Assembly: GCA_038236965.1 (NCBI GenBank) | Contig: JBBRZF010000008.1 | Span: 1 to 39,935, forward strand | DNA length: 39,935 bases | Source: JBBRZF01 sp038236965 | GTDB taxonomy: Bacteria > Acidobacteriota > Terriglobia > Terriglobales > Acidobacteriaceae | Reading direction: 5' to 3' | Shown: positions 16,739-24,956 of the stretch, in pieces | Layout: each line of letters opens with the position of its first letter | Numbering within the stretch: position 1 is the stretch's first letter | Program-made: the position numbers and the translations under genes | Notes under the pieces: generated by a model | Told to the model about the DNA's origin: nothing | Databases searched by the model: none | What the model saw: the letters and a program-made list of their open reading frames with translations, nothing else

Positions 16739-17512
16739 ATGCCATTGTTCTCGCCAGTCGAAATCGCGAAGGAAAAGGTAATGGCCGTGCAGGATTACTC
16801 CCTGCTGGCCTGGCGTTCCATCACGAACATTTTCGGGCATCCGCGCTACATCGGCGACACGCTGCAACAGGCCGATCTGATCGGCGTTGGCTCGCTTCCC
16901 ATCGTCGTGCTGACCGGATTTTTTACTGGAGCCGTGCTGGCCCTGCAGAGCGCAAATTCACTGGCTACCTTCGGCGCGCTGAGCTTCACTGGACAACTGG
17001 TTTCGAAGTCCATGGTGCGCGAACTTGGGCCTGTGCTTACCAGCCTCATGGTCGCGGGGCGCAACTCGTCTGGCATGGCTTCCGAACTGGGCTCCATGCA
17101 GGTGACGGAGCAGATCGACGCGATGCGTGCCCTCGGCACCGACCCTTCGAAGAAGCTCATCACGCCGCGCGTTGTCTCCAGCGTGGTGATGCTGTTCTTC
17201 CTCTCGATCATTTCCGACCTGGTTGGGCTTGCCGGCGGCTCCATGGTTTCCACGCTGCTGCTGCGCCTCGACCTGAACCAATATTGGACCAGCGCCTACC
17301 AGAATCTTCTCTTCGAAGACGTCCTGATGGGATTGGTGAAGCCGGTGTTCTTCGGCTTCATCATTGCAACAGTGGGATGTTATTACGGATTGAGTGCGCG
17401 CGGTGGAACACAGGGTGTGGGTCGCGCAACCACGCAGGCCGTGGTCGCCGCCAGCGTGCTCATCCTCGTTGTGGACTTCTTCCTCACGCGCCTGTTGATG
17501 GGGATCGTCTAG
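16739..17512 (+). CDS. mlaE: MlaE family lipid ABC transporter permease
   Basis: A 257-residue permease of the MlaE/YrbE family, the inner-membrane core of MCE-type phospholipid transport. It shows five or so membrane helices, with the conserved GFFTGAVLALQS, the ELGPVLTSLMVAGRNSSGMASELGS helix-loop and the EQIDAMRALGTDP coupling segment. The frame is open from 16673, but those residues come from the AT-rich periodic array. The ATG at 16739 gives the usual length before the first core helix. The ATG at 16781 has a better ribosome site (GAAGGA) and is an alternative. mlaF begins 3 bases after the stop. Confidence 0.92.
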   Translation: MPLFSPVEIAKEKVMAVQDYSLLAWRSITNIFGHPRYIGDTLQQADLIGVGSLPIVVLTGFFTGAVLALQSANSLATFGALSFTGQLVSKSMVRELGPVLTSLMVAGRNSSGMASELGSMQVTEQIDAMRALGTDPSKKLITPRVVSSVVMLFFLSIISDLVGLAGGSMVSTLLLRLDLNQYWTSAYQNLLFEDVLMGLVKPVFFGFIIATVGCYYGLSARGGTQGVGRATTQAVVAASVLILVVDFFLTRLLMGIV

Positions 17513-17515
17513 GCC

Positions 17516-18361
17516 GTGTCCACCCTTCTGCAGACTCCTGGACCCGCGTCGGGCGGATCGGCAGATCCGACCAAGAACATCATCGTCTTTGACGACGTGA
17601 GCATCGGCTTTGGCGATAACCAGGTGTTGGACGGACTGAGTTTTTCACTCGCTCCCGGCGAGACCAAAGTATTGCTCGGCGTAGCCGGATCCGGCAAAAC
17701 GCTCATCCTGAAACTTGCGATGGGGCTTATCAAGCCGGATTCGGGACGCATCTTCAGCCTTGGCGAAGAAGTCAGCGCAATGCGGGAACGCGACTTGTTC
17801 TCGCTTCGCCGGCGAATCGGCATGGTCTTCCAGGAGAGCGCGCTCTTCGATTCATTGAAAGTGGAAGAGAACGTAGCGTTCCGCTTGATGGAAGAACACG
17901 TTGACCCCGAGGAGATCCACCGTCGCGTTGTGGAAGCGCTCACCTTCGTGGAACTGGCGAACACCATCGATCTGTATCCCGGCGAACTTTCCGGTGGCAT
18001 GCGAAGACGCGTGGCGATTGCGCGAGCCATGATCACGCAACCGGAACTGCTGCTCTACGATTCACCTACAGGCGGACTCGACCCGGTAACTTCGACGAAC
18101 ATCATCGAGTTGATCGTCAAGCAGCGCGACGTTTACAAAACAAGTTCGCTGCTGGTGACGCATCGTTTACAAGACGCGTTCGTGATGGCGACGCATGTAT
18201 TCAATCAGCAGACGAACAAAATGGAACAGCTTCCGCGCGACTCGCAAAAGAATGTCCACACGAATTTCATCATCCTCAAGGATTCGAAGATCATCTTCGA
18301 AGGCACCGCGCTCGAAATGGTCCACTCCACGGACGATTACATCCGCGAATACCTGGAATAG
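17516..18361 (+). CDS. mlaF: MlaF family ABC transporter ATP-binding protein
   Basis: A 281-residue ATPase that should energise MlaE. It starts at GTG, 3 bases after the mlaE stop. Motifs: Walker A GVAGSGKT (55-62), Q-loop Q106, signature LSGGM (158-162), Walker B LLLYD (178-182), D-loop GGLDP and switch His H216. The residue after Walker B, normally the catalytic Glu, is Ser183 (YDSPTGGLDP). A roughly 30-residue insert with QQTNKMEQ follows H216. No mlaD (MCE), mlaB or mlaC gene is next to it, so the substrate-binding parts must be elsewhere. A terminator follows at once. Confidence 0.92.
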   Translation: MSTLLQTPGPASGGSADPTKNIIVFDDVSIGFGDNQVLDGLSFSLAPGETKVLLGVAGSGKTLILKLAMGLIKPDSGRIFSLGEEVSAMRERDLFSLRRRIGMVFQESALFDSLKVEENVAFRLMEEHVDPEEIHRRVVEALTFVELANTIDLYPGELSGGMRRRVAIARAMITQPELLLYDSPTGGLDPVTSTNIIELIVKQRDVYKTSSLLVTHRLQDAFVMATHVFNQQTNKMEQLPRDSQKNVHTNFIILKDSKIIFEGTALEMVHSTDDYIREYLE

Positions 18362-18385
18362 GTCTCTCGATTCAGCCGGAGAAAA

Positions 18386-18412
18386 ACCGGAGCTTTGGGC
18401 TCCGGTCTTTTA
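18386..18412. terminator. Bidirectional rho-independent terminator
   Basis: ACCGGAGC and GCTCCGGT form an 8-pair stem with a 5-base loop. CTTTT follows on the plus strand and TTTTT on the minus strand. It ends mlaEF and the converging 18427-18861 gene. Confidence 0.88.
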
Positions 18413-18426
18413 TGAACTCCAGGGAA

Positions 18427-18861
18427 CTATTTCGCGGCGGCGGCCTTCATGGCTTCCAGGCGCTTCACCATCATCTCGACGCGAGCGCGTCCGGCTTCAG
18501 TGCCTTCGGCAACCTTCTCCACATTCTGGAAATAGGTGGGCGCGTATTCCTTGCGAAGCTGCGGCAGGAACGGTTTCATCTTGGTGTAGACCAGCCACAT
18601 CTCACCGCAGGTTTCGTAGAACAATTCGGCGTTGAGCGCTCCCTGAACGACGAAGGCCGCGGCCATATCCCAATAGCTGGTTACTTGCCGAATGTAGGCG
18701 TTCTCATCCGAACCTCGTGCCGACATGATCTTGGTCAATTCTTCGTAGCTGCCAGGGAAGAACTTGAAGGCATAGTAGTCGCGGGCCTTGCGCATACGCT
18801 CTTCGCGCCGCAGGTCATAAAGTTTCAGGATCAGTTCAGCATCGGTTGCGGTAGGTTTCAT
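18427..18861 (-). CDS. Conserved-looking hypothetical protein
   Basis: A 144-residue, mainly helical, charged protein with no signal peptide and no membrane segment. It begins with a LILKLYDLRREERMRKARDY helix and has aromatic-rich segments (SYWDMAAAFV, ELFYETCGEMWLVY), ending in an Ala/Lys tail. I do not recognise the family. GAGGAG lies 7 bases upstream of the ATG and the coding composition is normal, so I believe it is real. It converges with mlaF and shares its terminator; the next gene upstream on its strand ends about 40 bases away. Confidence 0.8.
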   Translation of the reverse strand: MKPTATDAELILKLYDLRREERMRKARDYYAFKFFPGSYEELTKIMSARGSDENAYIRQVTSYWDMAAAFVVQGALNAELFYETCGEMWLVYTKMKPFLPQLRKEYAPTYFQNVEKVAEGTEAGRARVEMMVKRLEAMKAAAAK

Positions 18862-18900
18862 TCAAATCTCCTCACGTGATTCGCTGGTCTGGTAAACATC

Positions 18901-19512
18901 CTAACGCGAGCGCGTGTTTCCTGTCTCGCTGAGCACCCAGGCGATGATGGTCTCTCCGCGCGCGCCTGTTGCCTCCAGTTGGGCGACCAATTCGGCTTCC
19001 AGATCATCTGGATCGGGTGTCATCACGCAATCTGCAATTTGCTTATCCGTGGCTCCGTGGAAACATAATTCGCAAGCGCCAATGCCATCTTCCGTTTCCA
19101 GCGGGGGGCCGAAGAGGCGGCAGGTCATGGGACGAGCGGCGTAAACATCGCAGCGCCCGGTCTCGGGATCCAACGCTGGACAAGGTTCTTCGTTGCCAAA
19201 CTGCTCGAAGCGCTCGTGCGCCTCTTCGCTTTCGTCGAGAATCCCGGTGCGCGGGTAGCCAGGAAATTCTTGCGACAATCGCGCCACCGAGTCTTGCGCA
19301 CGCTTTCGCACGCGGGCAGTACGTTCGGGATCGGTCACTGCAAGTTCCTGAAATCCACGACGCAGGCGCTCGGCGTCGAGCGCGTTGATGGCGAAGACGC
19401 CTACGCAACACTGCGTGCATCCCGGACGACAGACAAGCCACTCTCCCGCTCTTCGCGCCGCGTCGGCAAAGGCGGCGTCCACAATCTGAACGAGTTGGGA
19501 ATCTGTACGCAT
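18901..19512 (-). CDS. YkgJ-type cysteine cluster protein
   Basis: A 203-residue protein with the CxxxCxxCC-type zinc/iron cluster of the YkgJ family. CRPGCTQCC is near residues 28-36 and the second half of the cluster is CPALDPETGRCDVYAARPMTCR. A later CELC pair (about residues 147-150) may add ligands. Members are thought to bind a metal and are of unknown activity. There is no clear ribosome binding site before the ATG. It sits downstream of topA but a terminator (19533-19557) separates them. Confidence 0.88.
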   Translation of the reverse strand: MRTDSQLVQIVDAAFADAARRAGEWLVCRPGCTQCCVGVFAINALDAERLRRGFQELAVTDPERTARVRKRAQDSVARLSQEFPGYPRTGILDESEEAHERFEQFGNEEPCPALDPETGRCDVYAARPMTCRLFGPPLETEDGIGACELCFHGATDKQIADCVMTPDPDDLEAELVAQLEATGARGETIIAWVLSETGNTRSR

Positions 19513-19532
19513 AGGGACAGTTTACGGCAATT

Positions 19533-19557
19533 GAAAAGGCAGCGCCGAAGCGCTGCC
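19533..19557 (-). terminator. Rho-independent terminator of topA
   Basis: GGCAGCGC and GCGCTGCC form an 8-pair stem with a 4-base loop; TTTTC follows on the minus strand. It is 26 bases after the topA stop. Confidence 0.85.
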
Positions 19558-19582
19558 CTCAATTCTTACGACGCACAAACGC

Positions 19583-22141
19583 CTAGGCTGTTGCCTCGGA
19601 ATCATTCGTGTCCATGGGACGCGGATTCTCGTTTGGACGCGAGTACTCGCATTTCACAGCGGGAGCTTCGTCGGCTGCGCCCTTCTTCTTGCGACGCTTG
19701 GGCTCATCGTCTCCGCCCTTTTTATTGGGACAGGCAAGGATTGCGCCCGACTTCAGATATTTCTCGACGAGATACTCATTGCCGCACTCCGGACACGCTT
19801 CAGCGACCGGACGGTAGGCCGAAGTGAAGTCGCACTTCGGATAATTTCCACATCCGTAGAACAGATTTCCGCGACGCGCTTTCTTCTCGACGATTTCGCC
19901 TTCGTGGCACTTCGGGCATTTCACACCGATGAAGTTCTGCTTCACGTACTTGCAATCCGGATAGCCACTGCAAGAAGTGAACTCGCCGAAGCGTCCGTGG
20001 CGGATCATCAGATTGCGAGTGCCGCACGCAGGACATTTTTCGTCCAGCGGGATGTCCGGAACTTTCTTCGCCTGATCGAGACGGCGCGTCGTCTTGCAAT
20101 CCGGATATCCGGTGCAGGCCATGAACTGTCCGAAGCGTCCTCGCTTGAGCACCATCGGACGCCCGCAGTTCTCGCAATATTCTTCCTGCGTAGTCTCCTG
20201 CATGTCGGCCGTATCGAGATCCGGCAAGTCGATGGGATTCTCCTTGGTGAAGGTGCAGGACTCGGGATTCTTCTTGTCGTACGCGCTGCAGGCAAAGAAT
20301 GAGCCGTGCTTGCCCCACTTGATGACCAGCGGAGAGCCGCACCGCTCGCACTTCTCGTCGGTCGCCTTCTCCATGCGCTTGATATTTTCCATATGCGTTT
20401 CCGCATAGGCGAGATCTTTTTCGAACTTCGTGTAGAAGTCAGCGAGCGCGTCGGTCCACTTTTCGGAACCGTCTTCGATGCCGTCAAGCTCTTCTTCTAA
20501 TCGAGCCGTGTATGCCGGATCGAAGATGTCCTTGAAATTTTCTACCAGCAGGTCGGCGACAACCAAGCCGATTTCCGTGGGGAAGAATTTTCCGCCGCGC
20601 CCGGGCGTCTTCTGCGCGTACTGACGCTCTTGTATGGTGCTCAGAATGGTTGCGTACGTGGAGGGACGGCCGATACCACGCTCTTCGAGTTCCTTCACTA
20701 GCGAAGCTTCGTTGTAGCGTGGCGGGGGCTCGGTGAAATGCTGTTCCGGCTTCAACTGCCTCAGCGTCAGCTTCTGGCCTTCTTCAAGAGGCGGCAGTTT
20801 GTGCTTGAGCGCTTCGTCCTCTTCGTCCTTGGCGTCCTTCGATTCCTCGTAGACTTTCAGGAAGCCCTCGAATTTGAGCACCGAACCGGTAACGCGGAAG
20901 GGGAATGTATCCGCGCCCGACTTGGCATCGATATCAATGGTGGTCTGGTCGAAAATGGCGGCGTTCATTTGCGAGGCCACAAAGCGCTGCCAGATGAGCT
21001 TGTAGACTTTGAACTCATCATCCTGCAGATACTTCTTCACCGTCTCCGGATCGTGCGCGACGGAAGAAGGACGAATGGCTTCGTGCGCTTCTTGCGCATC
21101 CTTCTTCGACTTGTATTGGTTCGCCGATTCCGGCAGGAACTCGCTGCCGTACTGTTGCGCGATGTGTTCGCGGACCTCGGTCAACGCGTCGTTCGAGACG
21201 CGCGTGGAATCGGTACGCATATAGGTGATGAGACCGACGGTTCCCTCTTCGCCGAGTTCCACACCTTCATAGAGACGCTGCGCCAGCATCATGGCGCGCT
21301 TGACGCTCATGCCAAGTTTGCGCGAGGCATCCTGCTGGAACTTTGAAGTGGTGAAGGGAGCCACCGGATTGCGGCGACGTTCCTTCTTCTCTACCTTTGC
21401 GACGGTCCAGGTCGCATCCTTGAGTATTGATTCGACGCGTTTAGCTTCCTCTTCATTCGGAACGATGTTCTTTTCCGGATTCGTGCCGATGAGGCGCGCG
21501 TCAAACGCCGGAGGCTTCGGGCCTGCCAGGTGCGCGTCGAGCGTCCAATACTCGGTCTTTTCAAAAGCCTTAATCTCGCGTTCGCGTTCTACGATAAGGC
21601 GCAATGCGACGGTCTGCACACGTCCGGCGCTTAGTCCGCGGCGCACCTTGTCCCACAACAAGGGCGAAACCTGGTAACCGACGATGCGATCCAGAACGCG
21701 GCGCGTCTGTTGCGCGTCCACGAGATTCCAGTTGATGTCGCGCGGATGTTTGAAGGCTTCCTGCACGGCTTTCTTCGTGATCTCGTTGAACGTAACGCGG
21801 CGAATGGTCAGCGACGTTTTGCTCTTTTTGCCGGAGCCGTCCCCGCCCAATTCTTCATATAAATGTGCGGCGATCGCTTCGCCTTCGCGGTCCGGGTCAG
21901 GCGCCAGGAAGATCTCGTCGGCGCCTTTGGCCAGCTTCTTCAGCCGGGCAAGAACCTTTTCTTTTCCGGGTATGACGATGTATTCGGTCGCGAACTCGTT
22001 CTCGATGTCCACGCCAAGAGTGCTCTTGGGCAGATCTTTGACGTGACCGAGCGACGCCTCGACCTCGTATCCAGCCCCGAGATATTTCTGAATCGTCTTG
22101 GCCTTGGCAGGCGATTCGACGATGACTAAACCTTTAGACAA
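19583..22141 (-). CDS. topA: DNA topoisomerase I (type IA)
   Basis: An 852-residue type IA topoisomerase that relaxes negative supercoils. From the chosen start: TOPRIM Glu in VIVESPAKAKTI (E9), DPDREGE (about 82-88), RGLSAGRVQT, and the catalytic Tyr307 in GLITYMRTDS. The C-terminal third carries four clear Cys4-type zinc ribbons (CERCGSPL, CENCGRPM, CPACGTRN, CPKCHEGE) and a fifth degenerate one (CPECGNEY). The frame opens at a GTG (22180) with no ribosome site. I prefer TTG at 22141, giving MSKGLVIVESPAK, because CGGAG is well placed before it. Next to dprA, a common bacterial arrangement. Confidence 0.96.
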   Translation of the reverse strand: MSKGLVIVESPAKAKTIQKYLGAGYEVEASLGHVKDLPKSTLGVDIENEFATEYIVIPGKEKVLARLKKLAKGADEIFLAPDPDREGEAIAAHLYEELGGDGSGKKSKTSLTIRRVTFNEITKKAVQEAFKHPRDINWNLVDAQQTRRVLDRIVGYQVSPLLWDKVRRGLSAGRVQTVALRLIVEREREIKAFEKTEYWTLDAHLAGPKPPAFDARLIGTNPEKNIVPNEEEAKRVESILKDATWTVAKVEKKERRRNPVAPFTTSKFQQDASRKLGMSVKRAMMLAQRLYEGVELGEEGTVGLITYMRTDSTRVSNDALTEVREHIAQQYGSEFLPESANQYKSKKDAQEAHEAIRPSSVAHDPETVKKYLQDDEFKVYKLIWQRFVASQMNAAIFDQTTIDIDAKSGADTFPFRVTGSVLKFEGFLKVYEESKDAKDEEDEALKHKLPPLEEGQKLTLRQLKPEQHFTEPPPRYNEASLVKELEERGIGRPSTYATILSTIQERQYAQKTPGRGGKFFPTEIGLVVADLLVENFKDIFDPAYTARLEEELDGIEDGSEKWTDALADFYTKFEKDLAYAETHMENIKRMEKATDEKCERCGSPLVIKWGKHGSFFACSAYDKKNPESCTFTKENPIDLPDLDTADMQETTQEEYCENCGRPMVLKRGRFGQFMACTGYPDCKTTRRLDQAKKVPDIPLDEKCPACGTRNLMIRHGRFGEFTSCSGYPDCKYVKQNFIGVKCPKCHEGEIVEKKARRGNLFYGCGNYPKCDFTSAYRPVAEACPECGNEYLVEKYLKSGAILACPNKKGGDDEPKRRKKKGAADEAPAVKCEYSRPNENPRPMDTNDSEATA

Positions 22142-22204
22142 TGTGAAACTCCGTTCGGATGACTGCTGAGAAACTAGCACGGAAATCGGGGAAAGCCCAA
22201 ATAG

Positions 22205-22239
22205 GCTGTAAGCTGTCAGCTATCAGCTTTCAGCTTTTG
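22205..22239 (-). repeat. 7-base tandem array, GCTNTCA type
   Basis: Five 7-base units: GCTGTAA, GCTGTCA, GCTATCA, GCTTTCA, GCTTTTG. They overlap the 3' end of the decayed four-helix-bundle gene. Confidence 0.82.
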
Positions 22240-22565
22240 CATCAGCACGGAAAGCACTCTCTTAACGGCTATGACCTCTGAATTCAGACGGTTATAGGTA
22301 TCGTCGTCAATCAACCTGAGGTCACGCGCGAGCAAAAAATGATTATTCCGTCTCGGATGCCGAGCCCAGGGACATTTGCAAGAAGCGGCCAAATTCCGGC
22401 TGAGTTCTTCCGAATCCTTCCGCGATTTTCGCGGCGACCGATGAGCAACTCCGGCGAACCAAACAGTTCCTCTCGCGGAAAGCTGCGCGTAGCACTGTAC
22501 ACATCCAAGACCAAACGATGGGAACGCTTCCATACTTCAAGAGTTTCGAAAATCTTGCATTGCAC
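22216..22565 (-). pseudogene. Four-helix-bundle (S23/IVS-type) protein, frameshifted remnant
   Basis: Three overlapping frames each hold a consecutive piece of a four-helix-bundle protein of the 23S rRNA intervening-sequence family. The first gives FETLEVWKRSHRLVLDVY with TRSFPREELFG. The second gives VRRSCSSVAAKIAEGFGR and ends SLGSASETE. The third gives FLLARDLRLIDDDTYNRL and a Leu-rich end. The first junction fits loss of about 11 bases where the family has LTSQ; the second fits one inserted A (GAATAATCAT for GAATATCAT). Two lesions argue for real decay. 7-base repeat arrays flank both ends in inverted orientation. Confidence 0.85.
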
Positions 22566-22575
22566 CTGCTCTCAC

Positions 22576-22603
22576 TGACGGCTGACGGCTGATGGCTGAT
22601 GGC
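22576..22603 (+). repeat. 7-base tandem array, TGAYGGC type
   Basis: Four 7-base units: TGACGGC, TGACGGC, TGATGGC, TGATGGC. They are the approximate inverted partner of 22205-22239, across the four-helix-bundle remnant. Confidence 0.85.
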
Positions 22604-22618
22604 ACCTTCCCTCGCCAG

Positions 22619-23791
22619 CTAGAACACTCTTACATACTGCTTCCCTGGCATTTGGCGGATCTGGTTACTCATCTCCAGTTCAAACAGCACTGAAAATATT
22701 TCTGAAGAGGAGACTTTGCCGTCCAGCTTTTCGACCAGTTCGTCGATATGGATCGCCTCATCGGCCTTGATCAACCTAAAGACCAATTTCTCTTTAGGCG
22801 AAAGCTCGGGTGCGGTGGATGGAGAGTCGAGAAGTAATGATGCTTGACCGGGTCCTTCCGATTCAGCGTCCGTCGCGGGCTCCAGTTGCAGACGCACTTG
22901 CGAGGACAATTCTTCCCAGACATCTTCCCAAGTCGCAACCAGCTTTGCGCCCTGCTTAATAAGGGTGTTCGGTCCCCAAGAGAGCTTGTTGGTCACGTTG
23001 CCGGGCACGGCATAGACGTCGCGCGATTGTTCCAGCGCGCAACGCGCCGTGATGCGCGTCCCACTGTATTCGCCAGCTTCGATGACCAGCACGCCCGACG
23101 ATAGCCCGCTGATGATGCGATTGCGTATGGGAAAATTTTGCGGCGAGGGCGTGGTTCCCATCGGGAATTCGCTGATAAGCGCCCCACCGGAGGCTACGAT
23201 GGCTTCGGCCAGTTTCTGGTTCTCTCGCGGATAAATCACGTCCACACCGGTGCCGAAGACCGCGACTGTTCTCCCCCGACCTTTCATGGCGCCGAGATGG
23301 GCCGCAGAATCCACGCCACGGGCCATCCCACTGAATATGATGAGGTGACGTGCCGCCAAGTCGCAGGAGAGACGCTCAGCCATGCCTGCGCCATAAGGGG
23401 TGGGGTGGCGGGTGCCGACCACGGCGATGCCGGGTTGGTCGAGCGTGGAGACGTCTCCGCGCACGTAGATAACCGCTGGAGGATCATAGATTTCCAGCAA
23501 ATGTTGCGGGTATTCCTTGCAGTCTGGCGAAATTATTTGAACGCCCTTTTCGGCGGCCTTTTGCAGCTCTTCTTCGGCCTTTTTCATGGATTCGCCGAGG
23601 GCTATGGACTGGGCTCCGACAGCTTGTAGTCCCGCCGCCTCGAGTTCCGTGAGCGAGGCGCGAAAGACCATTTCGACGCCGCCAAACTGTTGCACCACGC
23701 GCTTGATACGCGTGGGGCCGAGCGTCGGCGTCAACGAGAGGGCGAGCCATTCCTGTGTACGGGAGGAAATTGCGGGAGCAGCGACTGCCAT
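22619..23791 (-). CDS. dprA: DNA-processing protein DprA
   Basis: A 390-residue DprA/Smf protein, which loads RecA on incoming single-stranded DNA during natural transformation. It shows an N-terminal helix-hairpin/SAM-like part, the Rossmann-like DprA core with VVGTRHPTPYG, SGMARGVDSAAH, VFGTGVDVIYPREN and EFPMGTTPSPQNFPIRNRI, and a C-terminal winged-helix region (about 325-390). The frame opens further up at 23896, but GGAG lies 8 bases before the ATG at 23791, and residues from there match the usual N terminus. It is upstream of topA with the four-helix-bundle remnant between. Confidence 0.95.
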   Translation of the reverse strand: MAVAAPAISSRTQEWLALSLTPTLGPTRIKRVVQQFGGVEMVFRASLTELEAAGLQAVGAQSIALGESMKKAEEELQKAAEKGVQIISPDCKEYPQHLLEIYDPPAVIYVRGDVSTLDQPGIAVVGTRHPTPYGAGMAERLSCDLAARHLIIFSGMARGVDSAAHLGAMKGRGRTVAVFGTGVDVIYPRENQKLAEAIVASGGALISEFPMGTTPSPQNFPIRNRIISGLSSGVLVIEAGEYSGTRITARCALEQSRDVYAVPGNVTNKLSWGPNTLIKQGAKLVATWEDVWEELSSQVRLQLEPATDAESEGPGQASLLLDSPSTAPELSPKEKLVFRLIKADEAIHIDELVEKLDGKVSSSEIFSVLFELEMSNQIRQMPGKQYVRVF

Positions 23792-23917
23792 GGTGACATC
23801 TCCAAAACGGAACTGCGGACTGTACACGGGTTTCGAGATGGAAGTCTGTGACATACGACCATCGGCGGCGCAGGTCGGGACGCGATAGCTTGCCAAGTTG
23901 CTGCATTCAAATTAAAA

Positions 23918-24787
23918 ATGAGCAATACCGGAATTCTCATGTCCCTACGCATTTCTGCTATTTCGTTCCTGAATACCGCGCCGCTGATGTGGTCGTTCGA
24001 ATACGAGGCGCGCCCTGAGTTTGGCCGCGAATTCGAGATCACCTACACCGTTCCCTCCGCCTGCGCGAAGGCGTTGCGGGAAGGGGCTGCCGACATCGGC
24101 ATCATTCCGGCCATCACCTACGCGACCATTCCAGACCTCGCGGTGGTGGGCGATGTGGCCATTGCGTCGCTGAACTCCGTGCGCTCGATTTTGCTCATCA
24201 GCAAGGTTCCGCTGGAACAGGTGCGTACGGTTGCGGCCGATACCTCTTCGCGAACCTCGGTGGCGCTGACGCAGGTACTGCTGGCAAAGTGGTTCAATAA
24301 CCGTCCGCAGATGGTACCGATGGCGCCCGAACTTGCGCCGATGCTGGCGGCTTGCGACGCTGCGCTCGTTATCGGCGACCCGGCTTTACAGATAGCAGTT
24401 CATGGCGTGCAGGCCATTGCTGGCATCACGTATCCTGTGTGTATCTACGACGTGGCCGAGCTGTGGCGCGAGAAGACGGGGAAACCGTTTGTCTTCGCCT
24501 TCTGGGCGATACGCAAGGGCGCGCTGTCGCAGGCCTCGCCGGGCTTGAAGATTGCCGAAGTATTCGACCGATCGCGCGACGCGGGAATTCGTCCCGAGAA
24601 CATCGCGAAGATTGCCGACGTCTGGGCTTCACGGTTGGGAATCCCCCACAAAGATGTCTGTTCCTACCTGAGGGATAACATCCACTACCATCTGGATGCC
24701 GAGTGCATGGAAGGGCTAAAGCTTTTTTATAAGTACGCGGAAGAAGTTGGGGCCATCGAGCGGGCGCCTAAATTGGAGTTTCTTTAA
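23918..24787 (+). CDS. mqnA: Chorismate dehydratase MqnA
   Basis: A 289-residue periplasmic-binding-fold enzyme of the futalosine menaquinone route that turns chorismate into 3-[(1-carboxyvinyl)oxy]benzoate. The family pattern is clear: RISAISFLNTAPL at the start, ADIGIIPAITYATIPDL, the SVRSILLISKVPLEQVRTVA segment, ALVIGDPAL, and the C-terminal helical part around YLRDNIHYHLDAECMEGLKLF. The ATG at 23939 is an alternative start; neither has a good ribosome site. It is divergent from dprA. mqnC (26246) and mqnD (33022) are in the window, not adjacent. Confidence 0.93.
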   Translation: MSNTGILMSLRISAISFLNTAPLMWSFEYEARPEFGREFEITYTVPSACAKALREGAADIGIIPAITYATIPDLAVVGDVAIASLNSVRSILLISKVPLEQVRTVAADTSSRTSVALTQVLLAKWFNNRPQMVPMAPELAPMLAACDAALVIGDPALQIAVHGVQAIAGITYPVCIYDVAELWREKTGKPFVFAFWAIRKGALSQASPGLKIAEVFDRSRDAGIRPENIAKIADVWASRLGIPHKDVCSYLRDNIHYHLDAECMEGLKLFYKYAEEVGAIERAPKLEFL

Positions 24788-24798
24788 GGGCAGAAGAC

Positions 24799-24885
24799 AG
24801 ACGCTGGACGCCGGGCGTCAGCTAGAGTCGGAAGCAAACCTATAAGAGCAGACGTCGGATGTCAGCTAGAACTGAAGCAAAAAAC
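24799..24885 (+). repeat. Direct repeat pair after mqnA
   Basis: Two imperfect copies of about 36 bases (24799-24837 and 24849-24885) sharing GACGYCGGRYGTCAGCTAGA and ending AAGCAAA. No function seen; this is not the short-period type found elsewhere. Confidence 0.6.
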
Positions 24886-24956
24886 CAAGTGCAAAATTTA
24901 AGGGCCGACCTCTCCCCCGGTTTTCGCTTCTAAGCAGAGGAGATACTTCGTCCTAT

